Assembly: GCA_023428135.1 (NCBI GenBank)
Contig: JAEYZG010000036.1
Span: 1-64,000 of the forward strand
Source: Bacteroidota bacterium
GTDB lineage: Bacteria; Bacteroidota; Bacteroidia; Cytophagales; Cytophagaceae
Length of the DNA: 64,000 bases
Direction of reading: 5' to 3'
Both the position numbers and the translations under genes were made by a program. The notes below the pieces were generated by a model. The model was not told the DNA's origin. It did no database searches and saw nothing but the letters and a program-made list of their open reading frames with translations. Below, piece by piece: positions 27,755-37,149 of the stretch; within the stretch, counting starts at the first letter, position 1; each line of letters opens with the position of its first letter.

Positions 27755-29731
27755 TTATTTCTTCTTAAAGACCTCCTTTACATCTTCAAGATAAGCTCTT
27801 AGAAGTTCCGCAACACTCCAAGCCTGAGCAACACAACCTTTAGGAGCATAAGGTTCATTTCCGTCAAATATTTCTGATATGCTCCCTATAGCTGCTTCGC
27901 TGAGATGATATTGAAAATTTTGTATCCATTGCTCAACATCCCGTCTTCCTTTATCTCCTTCAAGTCTTACTTTAGCAGTAATATATGGTCCTATCAGCCA
28001 TCCCCAGACAGTTCCCTGGTGATAAGCCCCGTCTCTTGCAAGCCGATCCCCTGAATAATCGCCCCTGTACTGAGGATCATCAGGAGACAAGCTTCGTAAT
28101 CCAACCGGAGTTAAAAGTTTTTCTTCTGTTATCTTTAGTATTGAAGCAGATAGTTCATCATCCAGAAGCGGATAGGGCAAACTGATAGCAAATAGCATAT
28201 TAGGCCTTACAGCACTGTTGTGTTCATATTGATTAATATAATCATACAGATACCCCTGACCTTTTATTACAAAAGTATCAAGGAAAGAGTTTTTAATATG
28301 CCCTGCCCTTTCATAAAACTGACGACTAGCCTTTAATTCCCCCTTGAGATCAGCCAGTTCCCCCAGAATCATCAGAGAATTGTACCAAAGAGCATTGATT
28401 TCTACAGCCTTGCCTTCTCTTGGCGTTACAACCCAATTGCCGATTTTTGCATCCATCCAGGTAAGCTGAACACCATGCTGTCCTGCATACAAAAGACCAT
28501 CTTCCTGAACCTTTATATTATATCTAGTACCTTGGTCATGCCATTGAATAATATCTTTCAAAGAAGAATAAAGATCTTTCAGAACAAACGTTTTATCTCC
28601 CGAATAATCTAGGTATTTTTTAATAGCAATAAAGAACCATAAAGTAGCATCTACTGTGTTATATTCCGGTTCTTCCCCAACATCAGGAAATCTATTGGGA
28701 ATCATTCCCATATCTATACTTTTGGCAAATGCTTTAAGTATTTTTTTGGCCTCATCAAATCTACCAGTAACCAGACAAATTCCAGGAAGGGAAATCATCG
28801 TATCTCTCCCCCAGTCTGAGAACCAATGGTAGCCAGCAATAATTGTTTTAAGATTCTTTCCTCTCTTCACCACAAACTGATCGGCAGCTATAGCAAGCCT
28901 TTGAGAAAGGTCATCTTTAAACGGAATATTTCTTGTAATTTTTTCCCTACGTTTTCTTTCAGAGGAAATCAGTTTAAACGGATCTTTTCTTGAAGGATCC
29001 TTGTCTGAAATGATTACTCCGATTTTATTTCCCTGTTTCAGTTTAACACTGAAATTACCATAGCTAAACAAGTCTTCAGAGAACTGGAGACCCCGGTTTT
29101 GTTCTTCCCTGTACTCAAAATTAAGAAACCATGCCGGAGTAAATTTAAAATTAGAGTTTTTAAGGAATATGTAGGAAGCAGGTAAACCTTCATAAGGATC
29201 CATTTTCAGAACTCCATTTCCAAATACAGCCTCCCACCTTAAATTTTTATTCTCTTTAATTAATCCGTGATAATCTCTGTAAGAAATAAAAGGCTTTAAC
29301 TCCAGCTCAAACTCATCAACAGCTTTCTTTACTTCATAAGTCACAACGATTGTATTTTCTTCATAGATAGCAGCAATCGTTTTTACTATTTCAATATTAT
29401 CTCCTATTTTATAATGGAATACAGGGAAATACTCCTGTTCATATTTATCAAAATATTCCAGTCCTGTAGCACAGATATTGGATGGGAATTGATTGGAGCT
29501 TAACTCGAACTTTACTCCTTTAAACTTAATAAACTCTTCGAGTTTTGAAATTAAAACCATTCTTCCCACCGGAGGATGAGTGGCAACAACAAACATCCCA
29601 TGATAACTTCTGGTATTTGCACCGGATAAAGACCCGCTTGCCCATCCCCCTAAGCCATTCGTTTCCAACCACTCTCTGGAAGAAGCTTTCGAAAAATCCT
29701 TAATAATATCGTCGCTGATGGTAATTTTCAT
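27755..29731 (-). CDS. Glycogen debranching enzyme (amylo-alpha-1,6-glucosidase, GH133)
   Basis: Hydrolyses alpha-1,6 branch points in glycogen. The N-terminal domain begins NGLGGWASGSLSGANTRSYHGMFV, a family hallmark, and the (alpha/alpha)6-barrel carries GYHWFSDWGRDTMISLPG with the catalytic acid region, then EINALWYNSL and YHQGTVWGWLIGPY. From the ATG at 29731 it is 658 residues; an 8-codon upstream start is less likely because family members begin here. It ends 4 bases from the DUF5686 stop on the opposite strand. glgB is 22 kb away; glgA is not in the window. Confidence 0.9.
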   Translation of the reverse strand: MKITISDDIIKDFSKASSREWLETNGLGGWASGSLSGANTRSYHGMFVVATHPPVGRMVLISKLEEFIKFKGVKFELSSNQFPSNICATGLEYFDKYEQEYFPVFHYKIGDNIEIVKTIAAIYEENTIVVTYEVKKAVDEFELELKPFISYRDYHGLIKENKNLRWEAVFGNGVLKMDPYEGLPASYIFLKNSNFKFTPAWFLNFEYREEQNRGLQFSEDLFSYGNFSVKLKQGNKIGVIISDKDPSRKDPFKLISSERKRREKITRNIPFKDDLSQRLAIAADQFVVKRGKNLKTIIAGYHWFSDWGRDTMISLPGICLVTGRFDEAKKILKAFAKSIDMGMIPNRFPDVGEEPEYNTVDATLWFFIAIKKYLDYSGDKTFVLKDLYSSLKDIIQWHDQGTRYNIKVQEDGLLYAGQHGVQLTWMDAKIGNWVVTPREGKAVEINALWYNSLMILGELADLKGELKASRQFYERAGHIKNSFLDTFVIKGQGYLYDYINQYEHNSAVRPNMLFAISLPYPLLDDELSASILKITEEKLLTPVGLRSLSPDDPQYRGDYSGDRLARDGAYHQGTVWGWLIGPYITAKVRLEGDKGRRDVEQWIQNFQYHLSEAAIGSISEIFDGNEPYAPKGCVAQAWSVAELLRAYLEDVKEVFKKK

Positions 29732-29925
29732 TGCTCTGAAAAATATTAACTCCAATTATACTGACTTAAATTTGACAATTTTATTCATTTATTCATAAGA
29801 ATACTCTTAAATAAAAGCCAGTCAAAGTAAAATAGGGAAAGCTAAATAATGTTTAATTTTACTTCGTTCCTATCACATAATACACTCTCTGATTCAAATT
29901 TTAATACAGAAAATAAGACTGAAAT

Positions 29926-30999
29926 ATGTATCTTTTGAGAAATTTTATTGAGAAATACATACAGATGTCCTGTTTCAGACTGGTTGCTTTAATAATTATT
30001 TTATTGTCAACACATTTATGTTTCTCCCAAGAGCAAAGTAGCAAAAAATCGAAGTATGACACTCTCTATATTATAAGTTACTCTAATTTGCTTACAACAA
30101 AAGCAACATTTATAATCAGAGGCAATAACTTTAATATTTATGATAAAACCAGCAAAAGAAGCTTAAAGTATAAACCTAATGAAAGCCTTGCAATGGGATT
30201 TGCAGGTTATCACAAAAAAATAGGTCTTGAACTTGCGTTCAATCTTCCTTTCATCAATAATGATAATGATAAGTATGGTAAAACATACCAGAGAGATTTG
30301 CACGCAAGCAGATATGGCCGGAGAACAATTGTCGACCTGAACCTTCAGACTTACAAAGGTTTTTATATTGAAAATGCAAAAGAGCTGAATCCTTCTTGGA
30401 ACTCAAAATTTGATCCATATCCTAAAAGGCCGGATATTTCCACAGTAGCTTTAGGAGGAAGTTTTTATTATATTCTTAATTTCAGTAAATTTTCATACCG
30501 GGCTGCATTCAACCAGGATGAAGCTCAAAAGAAAAAAGCAGGTTCACTTTTGTTAGGTGGTTATTTAAACTTTTTTAACCTTCAGTCAGATTCTAGCATT
30601 ATACCGATACAACTACAATCAGCCTTCAACGAGAGAGCATATCTGATCAAAGGAAAAACTCTAACATTTGGAGCGGGAGTTGGTTATGCCTATACATTAA
30701 TAATCCGAAAACATTTCTTCATTACTCTTTCTGCAATTCCAGGTATTGCATTTGTAAATTTTGAAGGCCAAAAAGAAAATATGGATTATTTTTATTCCAA
30801 AACCAAAATTGCATTAAGGTCCCAAGTTCGTTTTGCCACAGGATATAATGGAGGTAAGTTTTATGCAGGATTCAATTTAACTACCGACAATATTTCAATG
30901 GACAATTCAGGACAATCGTCAATAAACTACCACCTTGGCAACATCAGATTTTATGCAGGACGGCGCTTTGACTTAAGTAAAATCATAAGTAAATTTTAA
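29926..30999 (+). CDS. DUF4421 family exported protein
   Basis: Unknown function. Signal peptide (VALIIILLSTHLCFSQ); an alternative ATG at 29965 gives a more typical signal. The body has alternating hydrophobic strands consistent with an outer-membrane beta barrel, with repeats such as SLAMGFAGYHKKIGLELAFN and LGNIRFYAGRRFD at the C-terminus. This is the Bacteroidota-specific DUF4421 family as I recognise it. It is 357 residues and lies 11 bases before the DUF218 gene, so they are probably co-transcribed. Confidence 0.72.
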   Translation: MYLLRNFIEKYIQMSCFRLVALIIILLSTHLCFSQEQSSKKSKYDTLYIISYSNLLTTKATFIIRGNNFNIYDKTSKRSLKYKPNESLAMGFAGYHKKIGLELAFNLPFINNDNDKYGKTYQRDLHASRYGRRTIVDLNLQTYKGFYIENAKELNPSWNSKFDPYPKRPDISTVALGGSFYYILNFSKFSYRAAFNQDEAQKKKAGSLLLGGYLNFFNLQSDSSIIPIQLQSAFNERAYLIKGKTLTFGAGVGYAYTLIIRKHFFITLSAIPGIAFVNFEGQKENMDYFYSKTKIALRSQVRFATGYNGGKFYAGFNLTTDNISMDNSGQSSINYHLGNIRFYAGRRFDLSKIISKF

Positions 31000-31010
31000 A
31001 TGCATATTTT

Positions 31011-31661
31011 ATGAAGAAATATTTTTTTCCATTAGGCCTACTTTATTTTTTAGCAGTTTTCACCTCTTGTGCAACACGCAAACCGGAGCGATACCTTAAT
31101 CAGGCGATGCAATCAGAGCCATATGATGTCATTATTGTTCCCGGGATCCCATATCCATATGAAAATGGCAACTGGCATCCTGTAATGAAAATAAGAGTCT
31201 ATTGGTCTGAATATCTTTATAAAAAAGGTATTGCCAAAAATATTATTTATTCTGGAAGTGCTGTATATACTCCATATGTAGAAAGCAAGATTATGGCATT
31301 ATATGGTGAAGCTCTTGGCATTCCCCAAGAGAACATTTTTGCAGAAACCAAAGCCGAGCATAGTACTGAAAACCTCTATTACTCTTATAAAATGGCTCAG
31401 AAAATGGGATTTAAAAGAATTGCACTGGCGACAGATCCCTATCAGGATAAATTATTAAGAAGGTTTGGCAAAAAATTTAAACTTGATGTAACCCACATCC
31501 CTATTGTATTTGATACATTAAAAAGAATCAACAAAATAGATCCAAAGATCATAGACACGACCGCCCAGGTACAAAACTTCATTAGTATCACAGAAAGGGA
31601 AAGTTTCTGGAAACGTATGAAAGGAACCTTGGGAAAGAACATCAATTTTAAGGAAGAATAA
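31011..31661 (+). CDS. DUF218 (ElyC/SanA/YdcF-like) lipoprotein
   Basis: A hydrophobic leader ends FTSC, a plausible lipobox, and is followed by a DUF218 Rossmann-like domain: YDVIIVPGIPY, GIAKNIIYSGSAVYTPYVES, AETKAEHSTENLYYS and RIALATDPYQ. Family members affect envelope integrity or peptidoglycan/undecaprenyl metabolism, but the biochemical activity is not established. It is 216 residues. It lies between the DUF4421 and PAP2 genes. Confidence 0.82.
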   Translation: MKKYFFPLGLLYFLAVFTSCATRKPERYLNQAMQSEPYDVIIVPGIPYPYENGNWHPVMKIRVYWSEYLYKKGIAKNIIYSGSAVYTPYVESKIMALYGEALGIPQENIFAETKAEHSTENLYYSYKMAQKMGFKRIALATDPYQDKLLRRFGKKFKLDVTHIPIVFDTLKRINKIDPKIIDTTAQVQNFISITERESFWKRMKGTLGKNINFKEE

Positions 31662-31725
31662 ACACCCGAATTAACATTTTCAACACTACAGAGGTTAAAT
31701 TATAACACTGCAAGTTTTTTTGAAA

Positions 31726-32526
31726 ATGGTAAAAGTAGTACTAACCACAATACTTATATTAATAAATACTTTTAATATTTGCCTCGCACAGACTAGTCCT
31801 TATAGGGTTAGAGCTATTGATGTTATTTCAATTCCTGTAGCTGGCGGACTTAGTTTACTTGGATTAAAGGAGCTGAGGGCCAAACCAAGGCTGGACAGTG
31901 CATATGTCGTGACTTTAAGTCCGGCAGATGTTAATGCATTTGACAGAGGAGCAGCCCGCAAGGACTATCATCATGCAGGAGTCTTTTCAGATGCGGCTTT
32001 GTATACTTCTATTGCGATTCCGTTTTTAACACTACTAGATAAAAATATAAGGCATGATGGATTAAAAATAATAACATTATATCTGGAAACTATGGGTGCC
32101 ATGGGTGTTATATATACCTGGGGTGTGAGTCAGACCAGAAGAAAACGACCTTATGTTTACAATGCTGAAGTGGAAATGGAAAAAAGGACGGGGAAAGGTG
32201 CATTAAACTCATTCTTTGCCGGACATCCTGCGGCTGCTGCAGCTTCCACCTTTTTTGCAGCAAAAGTTCTTCACGACTATTACCCTGACATGCAACATGA
32301 ATGGATTATATGGACTGTAGCATCAATTCCTCCGGCACTTGTCGGATATTTCAGATACCAAAACGGGCAGCATTTCCCGACTGATATCATCGCTGGCCTT
32401 CCTATAGGTGTTGCCTTAGGAATTTTAATTCCGGAAATTCATAAAAAAAAGAAAGATTCAAATATTTCTATCATTCCAACTTATATTAATCAGACAGGAA
32501 TTGTATCATTTACTTATAAGTTCTGA
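31726..32526 (+). CDS. PAP2-family phosphatase
   Basis: Membrane-associated acid phosphatase domain. Motif 1 is RRKRPYVYN (K/RP), motif 2 is SFFAGHPA (the conserved Ser-Gly-His appears as AGH) and motif 3 is GQHFPTDIIAG with His/Asp. Likely dephosphorylates a lipid or undecaprenyl pyrophosphate in the periplasm, which is inferred. I use ATG at 31726 because the further upstream start is TTG. A signal peptide (ILINTFNICLAQ) precedes the domain. It ends in a 17-base tail-to-tail overlap with the minus-strand AcpH-like gene. Confidence 0.85.
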   Translation: MVKVVLTTILILINTFNICLAQTSPYRVRAIDVISIPVAGGLSLLGLKELRAKPRLDSAYVVTLSPADVNAFDRGAARKDYHHAGVFSDAALYTSIAIPFLTLLDKNIRHDGLKIITLYLETMGAMGVIYTWGVSQTRRKRPYVYNAEVEMEKRTGKGALNSFFAGHPAAAAASTFFAAKVLHDYYPDMQHEWIIWTVASIPPALVGYFRYQNGQHFPTDIIAGLPIGVALGILIPEIHKKKKDSNISIIPTYINQTGIVSFTYKF

Positions 32527-33148
32527 TAACCTTAGGAGTATTATTCTGAGAATTCTCTTCAAGAATGTTTTTGCAATCAGTTTGGACAAAATCGGTGAGA
32601 TCCTTTAGAACAACATTAAAATCTTTCCTGAATTCCACATAGTTTTCAAGAAAATCTGTAAGGGCATATTCAAAATTACCTTTTAAAGTATCTCTTTTGG
32701 CCATTAGTTTTATGTATTTATGAACTCCGTTCATAGTTTCAAGGAGCCCAAACAGATTATTAGAAATTATGAAAGGCAAGAGTCTGTTCATTTTATAAGG
32801 AAAAACTGAATGAAATTCCAGCAGATCCTGATAAAGATTTTGAACAAAATCTAGATATGGATATCCGGATCTTTCTTTCCATGTTGCTGCTAAAAGATGA
32901 TCATACAAAAGATCCACAACATCCTCCGTATATTTTGAAAACTTAGGGCTTAAACGTTTCTGACTTGCGATATAAGAAGAATGGGACCTTTTAAAATTAG
33001 TAACAAAATGATTTGATAGAATTCCTTTCCTGATTTCCGGACCATAATTATCAACTTTTGCTGGTTTTACATTGGAGCCAATAAAACTTCCAACCATGAT
33101 ATCTTTTGATTCAGAGAGGAATAAATAAGTGTTTAAAAGAAATCCCAT
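32510..33148 (-). CDS. Degenerate paralogue of acyl-carrier-protein phosphodiesterase (AcpH-like)
   Basis: Clearly homologous to the gene beside it at 33253-33840 over its length (e.g. DVVDLLYDHLLAATW matches VIVDIYYDHFLAVEW), but the metal-binding residues are changed: the N-terminal His of NFLGHL is Asn, the ADGVRG Asp is Ser, and the HRSIDDFTD signature is replaced by NHFVTNFKRSH. The later DH pair is kept. It is therefore probably inactive as a phosphodiesterase. I use ATG at 33148 because the family begins with this MGFLL/MNFLG stretch; an upstream GTG (33256) would overlap acpH as GTGA and add 36 low-complexity residues. It is 212 residues. Confidence 0.68.
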   Translation of the reverse strand: MGFLLNTYLFLSESKDIMVGSFIGSNVKPAKVDNYGPEIRKGILSNHFVTNFKRSHSSYIASQKRLSPKFSKYTEDVVDLLYDHLLAATWKERSGYPYLDFVQNLYQDLLEFHSVFPYKMNRLLPFIISNNLFGLLETMNGVHKYIKLMAKRDTLKGNFEYALTDFLENYVEFRKDFNVVLKDLTDFVQTDCKNILEENSQNNTPKVIRTYK

Positions 33149-33252
33149 AAAGGTTAATTTAAATTGGATCAGAAAGATCCGGTTTAAATAAGTGTATGGA
33201 TGTAAAACAAATATTGACTCAAAAAATTCAAAAAATTCAAAAGTCAGCATTA

Positions 33253-33840
33253 TCACTGAATCTTCATCTCTTCCACAAACCTTATTATCTCCGGGAAAAA
33301 AGCGTTAAATTCTTCTTTATACAAATCATAATCCTTGATAAGAGCACTGCAGGCAGTCTCCATCCGGGAATGAAAGGTAGCCCGCCTTGACATTCCCTCA
33401 AAAGTTTTCTCAAGTGCTTTTATTTCTGAATAATTGTAAAGCCAGTTTTGGTTTCTCATATGGGTCAGGAGAAACTTAAGATGCTGCGAAAAATACTGAG
33501 GATACTTTTCTAATAAATCATAAGAGGCCTGAGCGAAGTCTTTGAGTGAAGTTTCAGGGTAATAATTTTCCCATTCTACTGCCAAAAAATGATCATAATA
33601 AATATCAACTATAACTGGAGAATATTTTCCATACTCACTATAAAGCCTCTGTTTGCTCTTTTTTACCCAAGCATTCTTATCTGTAAAATCATCAATACTT
33701 CTATGAAGCTTTATACCTGGCAAAACTTCAGGAGATAGGTCTTTTAATTCCTTTCCCCTAACTCCATCCGCAATAAAATTTCCTACTATAATTTCATCAG
33801 AAAGTCTCCTTGACAAATATAAATGCCCCAGAAAATTCAT
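33253..33840 (-). CDS. acpH: Acyl-carrier-protein phosphodiesterase
   Basis: DUF479/AcpH family enzyme that removes the phosphopantetheine arm from holo-ACP. All signature residues are present: MNFLGHLYLS, GNFIADGVRG, LHRSIDDFTD and VDIYYDHFLAVEW. It is 195 residues, the family length. It abuts the barrel-like protein with no gap and is followed by a degenerate second copy. Note the unusual pair of copies, one intact and one not. Confidence 0.88.
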   Translation of the reverse strand: MNFLGHLYLSRRLSDEIIVGNFIADGVRGKELKDLSPEVLPGIKLHRSIDDFTDKNAWVKKSKQRLYSEYGKYSPVIVDIYYDHFLAVEWENYYPETSLKDFAQASYDLLEKYPQYFSQHLKFLLTHMRNQNWLYNYSEIKALEKTFEGMSRRATFHSRMETACSALIKDYDLYKEEFNAFFPEIIRFVEEMKIQ

Positions 33841-34368
33841 TTAATCTTCTTTCTCCTTAAAGTTTTTGAAAATATTCACACCCAGGCCAAATTCAAAATA
33901 CACTCCATTTTCTCGTTTATCAGGAAAGTTTTGGGTTTTATAATGAGTATTAATGTATCCCAACTGAAATTGAGAATAAAATCTGGATCCGAAATAAGTC
34001 TTTAAACCTGTAAGCAGAATAAGAGAATTACCTTTAGAAATTACAGTAGGTCCTCCACCATAGAAAAGTCCTTCTTCCTTTCTTGATCCATACCCGGCCG
34101 AAACAATCCATTTCCAATTGTAAAATACTTTTGACAATGGCAATATTTCCTGATAAACCCCAACTGCCCAATAGTCGTTCCCAGGCGCCAATCTTAAAGA
34201 AGAGTTGAAAACCTGAATATCAGCCGATGGAATAGGAGAAAAATTAACTCCTCCTATTCCATTATAAATTCCTAAATTAAATTTCTTTTTTTCGGGAGGG
34301 GTAATCTGTCCAACGCTATTGAAATATGACAGAAGATACAATGCTGTCAGTACCGTGCGTACAATCAT
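33841..34368 (-). CDS. Small exported barrel-like protein, unknown
   Basis: Not recognised. A signal peptide (VLTALYLLSYFNSVGQ) precedes about 155 residues with alternating strands and Gly/Tyr-rich segments (YGGGPTVISK, FYSQFQLGYINTHYK, NGVYFEFGLGVNIF), suggesting a small outer-membrane beta barrel. It ends one base before acpH starts, so it probably shares a transcript with it. No known domain is visible. Confidence 0.65.
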   Translation of the reverse strand: MIVRTVLTALYLLSYFNSVGQITPPEKKKFNLGIYNGIGGVNFSPIPSADIQVFNSSLRLAPGNDYWAVGVYQEILPLSKVFYNWKWIVSAGYGSRKEEGLFYGGGPTVISKGNSLILLTGLKTYFGSRFYSQFQLGYINTHYKTQNFPDKRENGVYFEFGLGVNIFKNFKEKED

Positions 34369-34454
34369 TAAAACTCAATTTTACTGAATATAGTGAGAAA
34401 TGAGTAGTTTATATAAACATTGCCCCACTTTAATTCTGCGTGGTAATGAAAGAT

Positions 34455-34796
34455 TTACAGCAATTCTCTTACTTTTGCTTCTTCCCTGCCAATCACAGCT
34501 TTATTACCTTTAATTAAAATCGGGCGTTCAATAAGAACGGGATTTTCTGATAAAATTTTAATCCATTGCTTATCCGTAAAGGTCTTTCCTTTATAATTTT
34601 CAACAAATAGAGGTTCTTTCTTTCTAACCAAATCTTCAGGTTTTATTTTAAGTTTGGTTATGATATCCTGTAACTCTTCTATGGTTAGCGGATTTTTCAG
34701 GTATTCAATTATTTCAGGATTTTCACCAGATTCCGTCAGAATAGCCAAAGCTTGTCTGCTTTTGGTACATCTGGGATTGTGCAGCATTTGAATCAT
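34455..34796 (-). CDS. ArsC/Spx-family protein
   Basis: Thioredoxin-fold protein of the arsenate-reductase (glutaredoxin type) family with the Cys10 motif NPRCTKSR and a later ERPILIKGNKAVIGRE region matching RP(I/L)... of ArsC/YffB. It is 113 residues. No arsenic resistance genes are nearby, so the reaction is not certain. Its ATG overlaps the hslV stop as ATGA (34793-34796), so it may be coupled to hslV. Confidence 0.85.
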   Translation of the reverse strand: MIQMLHNPRCTKSRQALAILTESGENPEIIEYLKNPLTIEELQDIITKLKIKPEDLVRKKEPLFVENYKGKTFTDKQWIKILSENPVLIERPILIKGNKAVIGREEAKVRELL

Positions 34797-35335
34797 TGCT
34801 TAATGGTCTCTATTATTAAGTTATGATTGGTATAAATACAGATATCTCCTGCTATATTCAGACTTTCTCTGACTATTTCTTCTGCAGAAAGGTGAGCTGC
34901 ATGTTTTTTTAAAGCCAGTGCTGCAGATTGAGCATACATTGCCCCAGAGCCAATTGCGGCAATTTGATTGTCAGGCTCAATGACATCACCAGTTCCGGAG
35001 ATAATCAATACTTCATCTTTATCAGCCGCAATAAGCATTGCTTCCAGTTTCCTTAGATATCTGTCAGTCCTCCAGTCTTTTGCAAGTTCAATTGCCCCCC
35101 TTTTAAGATTTCCACCATAGGAATTCAGTTTTTCTTCCAATCTCTCAAGTAAAGTAAAAGCGTCAGCAGTGCTTCCGGCAAAGCCACAAATGATCTTTCC
35201 GTCAAATAACCTCCTGATTTTCTTTACATTACTTTTAGCAATTGTATTACCCAGTGTTGCCTGTCCATCAGCTCCGATTGCAACTTCACCTTTATGAATT
35301 ACAGAAATTACAGTTGTTGATTTAATTTTTTCCAT
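34793..35335 (-). CDS. hslV: HslV (ClpQ) proteasome-like protease subunit
   Basis: N-terminal-nucleophile threonine peptidase. The mature start is probably Thr7 after a six-residue MEKIKS propeptide, and AIGADGQATLGNT with KIICGFAGSTADAFTLLERL is diagnostic. It is 180 residues. The partner ATPase hslU is not next to it in this window. The gene overlaps arsC-like by four bases. Confidence 0.93.
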   Translation of the reverse strand: MEKIKSTTVISVIHKGEVAIGADGQATLGNTIAKSNVKKIRRLFDGKIICGFAGSTADAFTLLERLEEKLNSYGGNLKRGAIELAKDWRTDRYLRKLEAMLIAADKDEVLIISGTGDVIEPDNQIAAIGSGAMYAQSAALALKKHAAHLSAEEIVRESLNIAGDICIYTNHNLIIETIKQ

Positions 35336-35379
35336 TCTATTTAAAAATCTTTAAAAAATTTAAATACACTTCACTCTTA

Positions 35380-35416
35380 TAAACAAATAAGCCTCCCGGA
35401 TGTTGAGAGGCTTATT
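35380..35416 (-). terminator. Probable terminator of pdhC
   Basis: A 10-bp stem (35386-35395 with 35407-35416) lies 12 bases after the pdhC stop at 35429. The minus-strand tail is only TGTTTAT, so it is a weaker match than the others. Confidence 0.6.
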
Positions 35417-35428
35417 CTTTTATTTTTA

Positions 35429-37036
35429 CTAAACCAGAATTCTAACCGGATCTTCCAAGAACTCTTTCAGAGTCTGAAGGAATGCAGATCCAACTGCTCC
35501 ATCCAATGCTCTGTGATCGCATGATAATGTAAGTTTCATCACATTACCTACTTTTATTTCACCGTTCTTAACAATTGGTAGTTGTTTAATACCTCCAACC
35601 GCTAGAATTGCTGCATCCGGAGGATTAATGATGGCAGTAAACTCTTCAATACCGAACATTCCCAAATTGGAAATGGTGAAAGTATTGCCAGACATCTCAG
35701 CAGGTGACAGTTTTTTGTTTTTAGCTTTTCCACCTAGCTCTTTTACTTCTGTTCCAATTTGAGATAATGATTTATTATCTGCAAATCTCAGAACAGGTAC
35801 AAGAAGACCTTCTTCAACCGCAACTGCAACACCTATATGAATATGATGATTGTATCTTATTTTATCACCTAACCATGATGAGTTTACTTTTGGATGCTTT
35901 CTTAAAGCCGCTGCTGTAGCCTTAATGACCATGTCGTTGAAGGAAATTTTAACAGGGGCAACTTCATTGATGCTTGCTCTCGCCTCGATAGCCTTATCCA
36001 TGTTTACCTCCATGGTCAGATAGAAGTGAGGAGCACCGAATTTGCTTTCGCCAAGTCTTTTGGCAATTGTTTTTCTCATTTGAGAAACAGGAACCTCATC
36101 AAAACCTTCCTGACCTACATATGCAGGAGCAGAAACTGATTTTGATTCAGTGGCTGCAGACGTTGCAGGAGCTTTAAAGCTTTCTATATCTTTCTTAACA
36201 ATTCTGCCAAATTCTCCTGATCCATGAACCTGCTTCAGATCAATACCTTTGTCTTTTGCAATTTTCTTAGCCAGCGGAGAAGCTTTCAGTCTGTGATCGC
36301 CGCTAGAAACAGAAGATGATGTTTGCGCTGTTACCTGAGGAGCCGCGCTCTCTTTCTTTTCTTCTTTTGCTGCAGGAGCTGCTGAAGATGCACCTGATGC
36401 TGAAGCTGAAAGCAATGTCTGATAATCAGCCCCCTGCTCTCCTATTATAGCAAGAACACCATCAACAACAACTGCTTCTCCATCCTTAACACCTACATAT
36501 AATAATATACCGTCATTGTATGATTCCAACTCCATAGTAGCTTTATCAGTTGCTACTTCTGCAAGCAAATCACCGGATTTAACTTTATCACCTACTTTTT
36601 TATGCCAAGCAACGATGGTACCTTCTGTCATGGTATCACTCATTTTGGGCATTCTGATTATCTCAGCATTAATATTTGATGTATCAACTTTAGCTGCTGT
36701 TTTCTGAGGAGCCGGCTCAGGTTTAGTTTCTGAAGGAGCAGATGCAGGAGTTGCACCACCTTTACCTACGCTGCTCAAAAGCCCGTCGATATTTTCTCCA
36801 TCTTTTCCAATGATAGCAATTACTCCATCCACAGGAGCTGATTCTTTTTCCTTTACACCTATAAATAAAAGTGTACCATCTTCGTAAGATTCCAGCTCCA
36901 TTGTAGCCTTGTCAGTTTCAACCTCAGCAAGTACGTCTCCGGACTTTACTTTGTCTCCTACTTTTTTATGCCACGTAGCAATAACACCATCAGTCATGGT
37001 GTCACTCATTTTGGGCATTCTGATCACTTCAGCCAT
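35429..37036 (-). CDS. pdhC: Dihydrolipoamide acyltransferase (E2) with two lipoyl domains
   Basis: E2 of a 2-oxoacid dehydrogenase, probably pyruvate dehydrogenase. Lipoyl domain 1 (Lys43 in ETDKATME) and a near-identical lipoyl domain 2 (Lys165 in ATDKATME) are 122 residues apart, then a Pro/Ala linker, an E3/E1-binding domain (LKASPLAKKIAKDKG) and the catalytic acyltransferase domain ending with DHRALDGAVG. It is 535 residues. No E1 gene is adjacent; the fused E1 is 18 kb away. The two lipoyl domains also remain similar at the DNA level (about 36430-36670 and 36796-37036). Confidence 0.93.
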   Translation of the reverse strand: MAEVIRMPKMSDTMTDGVIATWHKKVGDKVKSGDVLAEVETDKATMELESYEDGTLLFIGVKEKESAPVDGVIAIIGKDGENIDGLLSSVGKGGATPASAPSETKPEPAPQKTAAKVDTSNINAEIIRMPKMSDTMTEGTIVAWHKKVGDKVKSGDLLAEVATDKATMELESYNDGILLYVGVKDGEAVVVDGVLAIIGEQGADYQTLLSASASGASSAAPAAKEEKKESAAPQVTAQTSSSVSSGDHRLKASPLAKKIAKDKGIDLKQVHGSGEFGRIVKKDIESFKAPATSAATESKSVSAPAYVGQEGFDEVPVSQMRKTIAKRLGESKFGAPHFYLTMEVNMDKAIEARASINEVAPVKISFNDMVIKATAAALRKHPKVNSSWLGDKIRYNHHIHIGVAVAVEEGLLVPVLRFADNKSLSQIGTEVKELGGKAKNKKLSPAEMSGNTFTISNLGMFGIEEFTAIINPPDAAILAVGGIKQLPIVKNGEIKVGNVMKLTLSCDHRALDGAVGSAFLQTLKEFLEDPVRILV

Positions 37037-37149
37037 TGTACTAAATGCAATTGTTTAATTAAAGCTTAGAAATTAATTTCAAACTGTAATAATAAGGTTT
37101 AACTACCTTTCAAAACAAGTTTTTAACGGACCAAATTTAAAAATAAAAC

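Noticed and set aside
33205..33240. Short repeats of a TTCAAAAAA-type unit
   Set aside because: Two to three copies only; low-complexity and outside the best start of the AcpH-like gene.
33149..33256. N-terminal extension of the AcpH-like protein from a GTG
   Set aside because: Low-complexity FEFFEFF residues with no family match; the family begins at the later ATG.
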